Shown piece after piece: positions 38,689-48,671 of a stretch of 64,000 nt of DNA. Within the stretch, counting starts at the first letter, position 1. Every line of letters starts with the position of its first letter. The notes beneath the pieces were generated by a model. That model saw nothing but the letters and a program-made list of their open reading frames with translations, searched no databases and had not been told where the DNA came from. The position numbers and the translations under genes are program-made. Source of the DNA: Vesta saturnalis (lineage: Eukaryota > Arthropoda > Insecta > Coleoptera > Lampyridae); assembly GCA_036346205.1 (NCBI GenBank), contig JARFJB010000967.1, positions 1,286,501 to 1,350,500 of the forward strand, given 5' to 3'.

Positions 38689-39408
38689 GAAATAGTTAAG
38701 CTCCTCCCCAAAAATTCCCGCAATATTTAAATGCAAACTTTGTTATTGGCGGGATTTTTAAAACCCGGAACACAAGCAATTACTTACTTTCAACTGTTGT
38801 ATTTGGCGTACCTAACAGAACAGACGTCTCTAATTTGTCTATGCGTTTTGGTGTTTGAATAAGTGTGTATGGTATTTACATCGTCGTTTCAATTTGCTGT
38901 TATTCTCATTTATACGAACAAATCGTTGAACTGTTTTATGTTCTCTGATTTTTAGAATACAGTAAAGTGTGTAGTATCTTATTCCAAACGTAGTGTATAA
39001 CCTTATCGTCCTTATAAAAGGACGCCCTATTTTGACCTAATCCAATACTTCAAATACTTTTAAACTATGTTTGTGTTACTTTATTTTATATAATTAAGAA
39101 CAACTAGAAAAAAATGTTTATACCCAAGTCCACCTGTAATTTCCAAACTTTGCTTTACAGTAATGATTTCCAGTCTCTTGTACCTTTTTTAATATGTTTT
39201 TACGTCGTATTCTTACAAGTAATAAGTAATTTGAAACTTCTGGTGTTAAAGTGCCAATACTAAAAACATGACGCTTTGTAATTTAGTCTTAACAAAGAGA
39301 TATATCAATTTGTGGTTTTTAAGTTTCCCGATTTTTATAATTTTGTTGGTGTAAAACTGATCGCTGCTTACATTGGCCAAAATTTGGTGGGAGGAGCTTA
39401 TCTATTTC
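38689..39408. mobile_element. Candidate MITE with about 20-bp TIRs
   Basis: Left end GAAATAGTTAAGCTCCTCCC; right end is the inverse of GAAATAGATAAGCTCCTCCC, one mismatch in 20, followed by AAAATTT-like sequence in both. No coding content in the 720 bp. Candidate non-autonomous DNA transposon; target duplication not determined. Confidence 0.55.
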
Positions 39409-39688
39409 GTTGGGTAAACAGATTTCAGTAACATATAACTGAAATGAAGTTTTAAACGTTCATCTGACAAAAAGAAGTAAAACTTTTTTCGACAAAACTT
39501 TTTATACTTTATTCTTTGTTGAGTATATAATTTTTTAATTAATTACACTTCTGATGTATTGTAAATTAAACATACCACTCATTCCTACAACAAATGTCAA
39601 TTTATATCGATTAATAAATTAATTACATGGAAGTTCCTTTTTGATTAATCTATTTTAACACTAATTTATTACTTCTTACTCTCATGTA

Positions 39689-40547
39689 CAGGGTTTTCCA
39701 CGGTAGGCGTTCGTTAGAAGTTTATGTGGTTAGAAACAATTTAGAAATCTGAATTTTTGGACTTAAGGGTTATTTAAGATTCTCTTTCATTCTAAAATAT
39801 TTTCAAGGTCATGTTACTTCCGGTTCTACCGGAAGTCGCCACTAACTTCCTTATTTTAAATGGAACACCCTGTATATTATTTTATTTTTGGATTCTTGGC
39901 AAAATTTTAGGATAAGTCTTATAAGGGTTTCCTATACCTTTTTTCAACTGTTTCTTAGATATCTTGATTTTTTCAAAAATTTTGAAAGATTTAACCCTAT
40001 TTTCAACACTGCTTGTCTTACTTATTTTTGACTGATGGTAAGTGCTTCTGGAATGGACAGAAACATAAGAACTATACTTTTGAAATACTCATTGACAATT
40101 GATTTATTGCATACATGGTGTTCAAAATTTGATGAACTATTAAACAATTTTCAAAGTTGAAAAACTTTGTTAATTCAAATGTGACACCCTGTATATTATT
40201 GGATGAATAGATGCAGCATTTAGTTATGCATCGTTTGGCTATAACATTACCTATACCTATTATCGACAATTTTCTTGTTAATTAATATTTTCTACTTTAA
40301 TGTGATTTTTGACTGAATCTGAAACGTTTTTCAAAAATAAAATGAACTTAATTCAAACTACACAAATCCTATTTAATTAAAACAATGAAATAAAACAAGA
40401 AGATAACAAAATTGAGAGCATAATAAAAAATGAAAAACATAAAACAATTATTTGAACATAACTAGAAGAAAAGTGATAAACAAGATAAAATGAATCATTA
40501 CAAATGTTCCACATGACCGCCAATTTGATTTAAGCATTTTATAACTC
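39689..40547. repeat. Left terminal inverted repeat (859 bp)
   Basis: Matches the complement of 41721-42576. It contains a nested small palindrome (ACTTCCGG then CCGGAAGT near 39812-39834) and the last 16 or so transposase codons. Confidence 0.9.
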
Positions 40548-41555
40548 TATCATATACTCCTTGCGAATTAGATCGCCGAATTTCGTGTGGACACATACTA
40601 TTGAATGCATTGTGAACACGATTTAGCAATTCCTCTCTAGTTTGAACTGGCCTAGAGTACACTAATTCTTTTATACGACCCCAGAGGTAAAAGTCCAGGG
40701 GCGTCATATCGGATTATCTCGGTGGCCAGTTCCAAGGTCCTTGTGGGCCAATCCACCAATCTTCAAACATCAATGTCAACTGTTGGTGTACAGCTATAGT
40801 GGAATGTGCGGGAGCACCATCCAGCTGATACCTACAGTTTGCCCTGTCACATGCAGGTAGAGTATTTAGAAAATCCATAACCAATCCACGGAGAATTTCA
40901 AGATATCTCGCCACATTCAAATTTTCATCGTACACTTGATATGCCACTCTATTATCCATAACTAAACAAAAAACGTTAAAACTAAATTGGAACTGGTGAT
41001 TACGTTCTCTTGCTACATGAGCATTATCTTGTGCCCAGTAGTGATTATTTCGGAGATTGAAAATTCCTTCTCTACTGAATTTTGATTCATCGATCCAAAT
41101 AATGTTGTGAAGAAATCTCGGATATTCGGTCATTTGTACAAGAATAAATTCACAAAAGTTAACTCGTCGTGCCTGATCACCAAGATGTAATCCTTGCACA
41201 GTTATTACCGAAAAAGGATGCATTTTATACTTCTTTAATATTCTGTGGATTGATGTTTGTGAAATATCCAAATCCAATGCAGATGCTGTAATTGAAGTTC
41301 GTGGATAAGCGTGAAAATAATCTAACACGTTCACCTCGTTAACTTCATTATCTATTACTGGCTTTAAATGCGTTCGAGTTGCCCTTATACTTCCAGTTGC
41401 AATAAATCGAGCTTCAATTCTTGCAAATTTTCCAGGTGTCATTAATGGTAGGTGTGAATACCGTTCGGTAAACAACCTGCATGTTCGCCTAACAATTCGT
41501 CCACATTCACCATGCGTGTAAAACAAATTTAATAAATCATTGTTAGAATATTATT
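40498..41555 (-). pseudogene. DDE transposase of the long-TIR element, one stop from open
   Basis: Continuous minus-strand frame interrupted only by TAA at about 40712. The frame is open upstream of 41526 to a stop near 41556 (reading NDLLNLFYTHGECGRIVRRT), with no in-frame ATG, so the start codon has been lost. The N-terminus has two helix-turn-helix segments (RRTCRLFTERYSHLPLMTPG; SITASALDLDISQTSIHRIL). Catalytic motifs: NIIWIDESKFSREGIFNLRN (first Asp), CRYQLDGAPAHS (second Asp), then WPPR-stop-SDMTPLDFYLWG (third Asp, family WPPRSPDMTPLDF). The tail is EIRRSNSQGVYDRVIKCLNQ and IGGHVEHL. The stop falls where the family has Ser, one base from TCA. It is the best-preserved transposase frame in the window, with Harbinger second. 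Confidence 0.9.
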
Positions 41556-41720
41556 GAATACATTCTATTATAAACACTACTTAAAAAATTACAAAATCAC
41601 TTAAATTGTACTGATTTGACATTAAATCAACAACAATGTTTTAATGCGTCTCAAAATCAAGGCTCACTAGATTGCAGTTTTTTAATTTTATCGGCTTTTA
41701 TAAAAAATACGGAGTTATAC

Positions 41721-42576
41721 GAGTTATAAAATGTTTAAATCAAATTGGCGGTCATGTGGAACATTTGTAATGATTCATTTACCTTTTTTATCACTTTTCT
41801 TCTAGTTATGTTCAAATAATTGTTTTATGTTTTTCATTTGTTATTATGCTCTCAATTTTGTTATCTTCTTGTTTTATTTCATTGTTTTAATAAAATAGAA
41901 TTTGTGTAGTTTGAATTAAGTTCATTTTATTTTTGAAAAACATTTCAATTTCTGTCAAAAATCACATTAAAGTAGAAAATATTAATTAACAAGAAAATTG
42001 TCGATAATAGGTATAGGTAATGTTATATCCATACGATGCATAACTAAATGCTGCATCTATTCATCCAATAATATATAGGGTGTCACATTTGAATTAACAA
42101 AGTTTTTCAACTTTGAAAATTGTTTAATAGTTCATCAAATTTTGAACACCATGTATGCACTAAATCAATTGTCAATGAGTATTTCAAAAGTATAGTTCTT
42201 ATGCTTCTGTATACTCCAGAAGCACTTTCCATCAGTCAAAAATAAGTAAGACAAGCAGTGTTGAAAATAGGGTTACATCTTTCAAAATTTTTGAAAAAAT
42301 CAAGATATCTAAGAAACAGTTGAAAAAAGGTATAGGAAACCCTTATAAGACTTATCCTAAAATTTTGTCAAGAATCCAAAAATAAAATAATATACAGGGT
42401 CTTCCATTTAAAATAACGAAGTTAGTGATGACTTCCGGTATAACCGGAAGTAACATGACCTTGAAAATATTTTAGAATGAAAGAGAATCTTAAATAACCC
42501 TTACGTCCAAAAATTCAGATTTCTAAATTGTTTCTAACCACATACTTCTAACGAACGCCTACTGTGGAAAACTCTG
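41721..42576. repeat. Right terminal inverted repeat (856 bp)
   Basis: Inverted copy of 39689-40547. It lies upstream of the transposase and so holds its promoter region, and mirrors the 3' end of the coding sequence. Confidence 0.9.
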
Positions 42577-42699
42577 TGTATTACTTTGATTTGAATGTAT
42601 CGACAATTTGTTGAAATATATCAAATATTTAACTATTTTCAAAGATTGAAGTTGGTTATCCTTACAGGTCTGAATGACATTTTGAGGGTCAACCACTTA

Positions 42700-43141
42700 A
42701 TTTAATTATTACTTACCTGCAGAACATATTATTTTGGTATCATTGCATGTCAAACAGACATTCTATTTTACAATTGTTGAATACTTTCCAATATGTAATT
42801 TGACAACGTTTCAACATTCATAGCATTTTTAATTTTATAAATATTATTTTGGTACGTCAAAAAGACGGTAAATGAAAATGTAATTCGGCAGCAGATGAAA
42901 TTATTAATGACAATTGTTAAAGTCCAATATTGAGGTTAATAATGTTACCTATTAAAATATTTTAATTGATACACTCATAAACAACATTTAAATTTTTTAT
43001 TGACTATTAGTAAAGTCAGACAGTTTGGTTAAGAATGTTACTCATTAGGATGTTTAAGTTGGCACTTACATTAATATCATTCTGGTAACATTGCACGTCA
43101 AAAAGTTGAATGCTTCCAAAAATATAGTTTTCTAACATTTA
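42700..43141. repeat. Degenerate tandem repeat interrupted by Harbinger
   Basis: A motif of the form TTTGGTA-CATTGCACGTCAAA recurs near 42730, 42850, 43078 and, past the Harbinger copy, 46420. Removing Harbinger gives spacings of about 120, 230 and 130 bp, consistent with a diverged unit of about 120 bp. Confidence 0.4.
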
Positions 43142-43624
43142 TAGCCGGTTTCACAAAAGCTCGTTAAATATTTAATCACGATTAAAATCCTTAACGATGA
43201 TTAAAAGTAAAATTTTGTTTCAGAAACGTCGATTAAGCTAATCGTGGTTAAAGTTAATCATCGTTAGGTAGTCGTCGTTAAATAATTGAAAATCAGTGCT
43301 TAAATGTTTCACAAACATCGATTAAGAGATAATCGTCGTTAAAATTGTCCTTAAAGTTAATCGACATGAAAGGTTCGATTATAGTGTTGTTAATTTTATG
43401 TTAGGCCAAATTATTTGACATTTATTACACTATTATTACCTATTAAAAGTAAATTAATTAATAAAAAGTGTTTTTTAACAAACATTAAAACAATATTGTT
43501 GTTTCTTTTTCATTAATATTTTTAAGCTTTACAAGAAACATGTAAGTTCAAACTTGTTACATTATAAATAACTTATAAAAAAAATTCAGTACATATGAAA
43601 ATAATTTGATGATCTTTTTCAAAG

Positions 43625-44678
43625 ATGTCTGATTCATCACACTCTTCCTTGTCAGAAGATGAAGCTCCTCTTCGGCGAATTGGATTTATTAGGGACAGAA
43701 ATAATCCTTTTGAAAATCTGGATGATCATGATTTTAAACTGCGATTTCGGTTGACGAAAGAAACTGTCATGGAACTAATGCATATAATAGGTCCAGTAAT
43801 TGAACCAGCTACAAAAAGGAATAAGGCCATCACTGAAATTAATCAGTTGTTAATCACTCTACGATTTTATGCAACTGGTTCATTTCAGCAAACAATTGGT
43901 GATTTATTTCGGGTCAGTAAACCTTCTGTGTGTAGAATTGTACACCGAGTCACCCCTTTAATTGCTGGACAAAGTCAGCGCTACATTAAGATGCCCACTG
44001 AGCAAGAAGCAATTAATGATACTGTGATGGATTTCTTCAGAATAGCTGCTTTCCCCTGCGTCGTTGGTGCAATTGATTGCACACACGTCAGGATTAATTC
44101 ACCTAGAGGGAATAATGCGGAATTATTTAGAAACCGCAAAGGTTTCTTCTCAATTAATGTGCAGGTTGTAAGCGATGCTAATTTAAAGATAATGCACATA
44201 ACAGCACGATGGCCAGGATCAGTACATGACAGTACCATTTTCAATGGTACTGGCACCACTGGTTGTTGATTTGGAACGGGGACTCTATGGTAATAATAAT
44301 TACCTTTTCGGAGACAGTGGCTATCCCAGCAGGAGGTACCTCTTGACACCCCTTCTTAATCCTCAAACTGCTGCAGAAGAAGCTTATAATGCTGCTCGTA
44401 TAAGAACAAGGAATACTATGGAGCGATGTTTTGGGGTGTTAAAGAGAAGATTCCCTTGTCTCCATATCGGAATGGCCTTGCAAGTTCAACATTTATTGCG
44501 AGTTATTGTAGCCTGCAGTGTTCTGCATAATTTGGCAATAAATGTGAATGATGTAGAACCACATGAAGAACTTGTTGATGAAGATGATCCTCTTGGTAGC
44601 TTGGCAGCTGCAGCAGCTATTCCCAACCAAAATGATGCTGTAAGAAGAGCAACAATTAATAACGTTTTTAATAGATAA
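43625..44678 (+). pseudogene. HARBI1-like: HARBI1-like transposase with one frameshift
   Basis: The DDE nuclease of Harbinger elements, which needs a Myb-like partner in known systems. ATG 43625 (MSDSSHSSLSEDEAPLRRIG). Helical N-terminal part: FRLTKETVMELMHIIG, then LLITLRFYATGSFQQTIGDL and FRVSKPSVCRIVHRVT. First Asp in VVGAIDCTHVRI; then NSPRGNNAELFRNRKGFFSI and ARWPGSVHDSTIF. The frame breaks between about 44240 and 44275 by a net one-base insertion and resumes ERGLYGNNNYLFGDSGYPSR (second Asp), RTRNTMERCFGVLKRRFPCL (Glu) and VIVACSVLHNLAINVNDVE, stopping at 44678. All three catalytic residues are kept. About 350 codons, normal for the family. The single lesion suggests recent decay. No ribosome-level signal for frameshifting is evident. 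Confidence 0.93.
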
Positions 44679-44734
44679 TAGTAAAAATAGAATTTTTAGG
44701 TTTATTTAATAATACACAATATTATAATACATTA

Positions 44735-46079
44735 TTAATTTCGATTGTTTTGTTCTAAATTTTTTAATTGGGTTTTATAAACAAGCATCTGCTGACGATG
44801 CTGAGCAGCAAGCATTGCATGCTGCTTTTACATTATTTTTTTTTGTAAATCAGCATTATTTAATTTTTTTTTAAATACAAACCTTTCAGCTCCTCAGCTG
44901 ACATATTTTTTTTTAAGAATTTTCTTTTTTATTGTTTTCTTTTTTGGAACTGGGTTCCTAGGTTCAGGCAAAGGGTGAGGTATTGCTGGTTTAGGCAAAG
45001 GGCGAGGTATTGCAGGTTCAGGCAAAGGGAGATTAGGTTCGAGGTTCACACAGGCAGCGTCTAAAATGAATAAAAAAAATATATAACAAAAAAAATTTGT
45101 TGTAGAAAATATTTTCAAATTTATTGCAAAGACCCGATGAACTTAAATCTTATCAAAATATGTTGCGGAACTATCATACAAATTTGGCAGTGGCTCAACC
45201 TGATCCGCTAAAATTGCCAGTACTTGTGCTCCTACATCGGTTCAAAGATGTAGAGCACGTACCTCCTCCAGTTCTTTTCCGTTCGATCTAAAGTTTTACA
45301 GAAATATTATATCGTTAAATAAATACAAGACGATCGACAGAAATTTGTTAAGCAATTATTAATGAATATTACTAAATATCTACCTTTTCCTCCGCTGCAA
45401 TTTTCACCTCTATTTCACCTACATTTAAGTCTAAGATTGCTTCGTACCTCTTATTTTAGAAAGAAATAATAGTGGTTTAAACCAAAAGAAGTATTTATAG
45501 TGCAACGATAATTTTATTTTACTAAACAAGCATAGCAAAAGTGAAGTACAAACTGTATAAATAAATTAATAGTAATGTGAAAATAACCCATTTTTACTTT
45601 ATCGTTTGCGACTTCTTTTTGTGCTCCTCTTTTTAAATTATCGTATAGATGTTTCAGCTGAGTAGTATTACGTAGCATTAGCCCTTTACTTTTAAATTGT
45701 TCGGTGATAGCCTTCCACGCCATCACCTTTTTTTGGCATACGGTCCCATCAGTCGCTTTGTTTTCGATAATCCCTTTGTGTCTATAACAAGAATAATAAA
45801 TGGTGAACAAGGAAGCATGCGACAAAATTGAGGATGTGAATTGCAGGATATTCTTAGCAAATGCCTGATTTATAAATCAATAAATTAGTTCTATACAACA
45901 GTATTGCTCAACAAAGACAACACTGACAATAAAAAACATGTTTGATTAGATATTTACAGCTGAAATAAATTGTTTAAATTTTTGTGTACTTACTTGTTAA
46001 CTAAATCCAACAGCGACTCCTTCTCTTGAGTTGTGAAATTGCTTCCCCGTTTTCTCTTATTAGTTGCTTCTGCTTCCAT
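44735..46079 (-). pseudogene. Harbinger Myb/SANT-like DNA-binding partner gene, multi-exon
   Basis: Second Harbinger gene, needed in studied elements to bring the transposase to the DNA and into the nucleus. ATG 46079: MEAEATNKRKRGSNFTTQEK then ESLLDLVNK, donor GTAAGT near 45993. Acceptor TTATAG near 45783, then HKGIIENKATDGTVCQKKVM, AWKAITEQFKSKGLMLRNTT and QLKHLYDNLKRGAQKE, the rest of the Myb-like trihelix. Later pieces: RYEAILDLNVGEIEVKIAAE (about 45450-45385), GAQVLAILADQVEPLPNLYD (about 45240-45160), a Pro-rich LEPNLPLPEPAIPRPLPKPA (about 45050-44970) and a C-terminal coiled-coil-like KQHAMLAAQHRQQMLVYKTQ ending at a stop at 44735. At least two in-frame stops (near 45248 and 44845). Exon joins are approximate. 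It converges on the transposase with 56 bp between stops. Confidence 0.82.
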
Positions 46080-46351
46080 ATTTAAATTAATAATGCTTTA
46101 TATTAATTAAAAATAAAACCAAACAACAACGAGAGTAAAAACACAGGAACGAACATTTAACTTTGACATTGACATTTGACAGAAAAGACAGAATTTGCGA
46201 CGTTGCCAGCTCTATTCTATGATTAGCTAATCGACGTTAAAATACGAACGCATTTGTTTTGTGAAACGCATTCCAATATTTAATCAATCTTAAAATTCAA
46301 TCAATGTTAGTTAACAGACGATTTAACGGAGCTTTGTGAAACCGGCCATTA

Positions 46352-48420
46352 AAGTTTTAAATGATAATTAGTAAAAATTAAGGTTAAAAATGTTTAAGTT
46401 GGTACTGTCGTAAATGTTAGTTTGGTAGCATTAAACGTCAAAATGAGAGTTATTACCATTACTTAAAAATTACAAAGTTAAACACTTCCTGCAAGTGATT
46501 TCGTTATTTTGCAATTTTCATATTTTTCAATATTACATATCAACTACATTCCAATCAAGTATATAATGAAAACAAAAACGGCGATATATTCATTTTAGTT
46601 ATATTTTTTAAATCTATACCATTTTAAACAGAATACACCTTATTTTCGATAAAACAAAATAGCCACAATCAAATTACGTTCAGATGTATTCTAAAACGTC
46701 TTGTGACTCCAGCATGATTTTAAATGCGTTGCATCTACATGTCCAGGGAACAACGAATTAAAAAAAAACATAATTTTAGTATTTTTTTACCGAACATTTT
46801 TTTAAGAAAAATTTTCCGTTGAAGTAAATATCGTAAACGGTTATCGCGGTGTAACGTGACCATAGCGCGGAGCCAAACTCCACGCTAGTTATAAGTTATA
46901 AAGTGTAAATGAAAAGATAAACCTTCTAAATATAAAAGGTATATCGCTGCATTAGTTCTATAAATTGAACTAAACTTAAACATATTCGTACTCCACTAAG
47001 CTGTGATTAAATTAGAATAAGTTTCTAAAGTATAAGCGTTTATATGTGAGCAGACTCAGACAATAGTAATTAACAGTAAATAATTATAGTAAGGTCACTT
47101 TTATGTCGGTGTTAAAAAAAACTAATTTATATCATAACCAAATAGGTGGCAGACTTTCATTAGTATATTTCTGTCTGTGTGTAGGTTAGTCTATGCAATT
47201 ATACTCATGTAATGACGCATGCCAATTATTAATTAATTAATCCAATTACCATATACACATACATTGTCATTTATTCCCAAATGGACGTTTAAACGTCTGT
47301 GTAAGGATTGTGATTTCATTATCTCATATTGAATAATAATAGAACTTTGAGCGTACCTACATCTAATTACAACTCAACAAGTATCCTTTTAATCTCTGGA
47401 CTATTGATTTAAAATCAACTAATACAAAAATTTGCCATACATAACAAACCATTATTATGTAATTATACCAACGATTTAGATGAACTGAATGATATAATAC
47501 GTTACATTAGCTTTACAGAGTAACAAATATTAATCCCATGTCAAAATTAGTTTTTATTCCATTATTTTCAATTTCAGGAGGATTACATTTTAATATGTTA
47601 AATTCTGCATGTTACATGTTACACGTACACAGAATGGCCCTAGATCAGGCTTAATAAGATAGGAATTCATAAAGCCTTAAGCCTTCATATTTACAAAAAA
47701 ACAAGTTGTTTTTTAGTAATTTCCTACCTCTACGTAACTATATTCCTTTATAAAGTAAAAGTAATCTTTATATTCTACAAAGTCTAATATTAAATTAAAC
47801 AATTTAATAGCATAAGTGCCTTCTTTATTTACATTTTGTTAGGTGTAAGTTGTGCAATCTTCAATAATTAGGTGAACTCATATAAAACTACATTGGATAC
47901 AAATTATTCATCTCCATATTAACATAAGCATGCTTATAAGTAAAATAAACGTTTAAAACACTTTATATAAAATAAAACATACCTAATTCAGATGGAAGTA
48001 AAGTTGTAAACATTTCACAAACGAAATGTCGTCTCCATCATATATTCGAAACTTCGTTCTGTAACGGACGGCTGCCTGTTCTCTTTTCAAACCATTCCAT
48101 CTATAGAATCTTTCTTGGTTCGTAAAATTTAAAACTCACATAAAGTATTTTACAAAAGCAATAGTCACTACAGTTGATAAGTATCCTCCACTTGTACTTT
48201 TTTCTTGTTACTGGTTTATATTCTGCCATGTGAGGGATTATTACACTTTAACTTTTGTAAAGTCCTGAAGATTTTAATTTTTTTCAAATGAATCCTAAAA
48301 ACCGTTTTCCAGTATTATCATAAACTTTAGTATTGATCGCTTTAGTAAAAACACATATTTTTTATCCCAAATTACGTTTTTTTATTTTAACATGGGTGTG
48401 GCTAACCCATACCATTTTAA
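46352..48420. other. AT-rich sequence, nothing identified
   Basis: Beyond the degenerate repeat unit near 46420 I recognise no gene or repeat. Confidence 0.4.
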
Positions 48421-48671
48421 TTAAAATAGATGGTGTAAACAACACAAATTCTACCAACCTACAAAGTGGAAATCGAAATAAATGAAATAATTTGAATAAT
48501 AATTATGTTTTGGGATAATTATCTTTTTAATATGTTCATAATGAAAATAAGCAACATTGTATAAAGAAGAAAAACAATGTCCGTCAGATGGACATTTAAA
48601 ACTTCATGTCAGATAGGTACAGGTACTAATTTGAAAAAGAAATTCCAAAGCCGCCCGGCTATAAAAATATC
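48421..48671. repeat. Interspersed repeat, copy B
   Basis: Same-orientation homologue of 6263-6513. Its last shared block (ctataaaaatat) runs straight into the TGTGAG minisatellite. Confidence 0.65.

Larger units (their letters stand above)
39689..42576 (-). mobile_element. DDE transposon with TIRs of about 860 bp
   Basis: The left end CAGGGTTTTCCACGGTAGGC follows TA at 39687-39688. The right end is ACTGTGGAAAACTCTG followed by TGTA. The arms 39689-40547 and 41721-42576 are inverted copies with only scattered differences. The transposase lies on the minus strand between and partly within the arms. The ends and the TA flank fit the IS630/Tc1/mariner superfamily. Confidence 0.9.
43142..46348 (+). 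mobile_element. PIF/Harbinger element, complete end to end
   Basis: TIR left TAGCCGGTTTCACAAA; right is the complement of TGGCCGGTTTCACAAA. Both ends are flanked by TTA (43139-43141 and 46349-46351), the three-base duplication typical of PIF/Harbinger. The 3.2-kb element holds two convergent genes, a HARBI1-like transposase (plus) and a Myb/SANT-like partner (minus). The left subterminal 250 bp contain many CGATTAA/TTAATCG motifs in both orientations, likely protein-binding sites. Confidence 0.95.
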
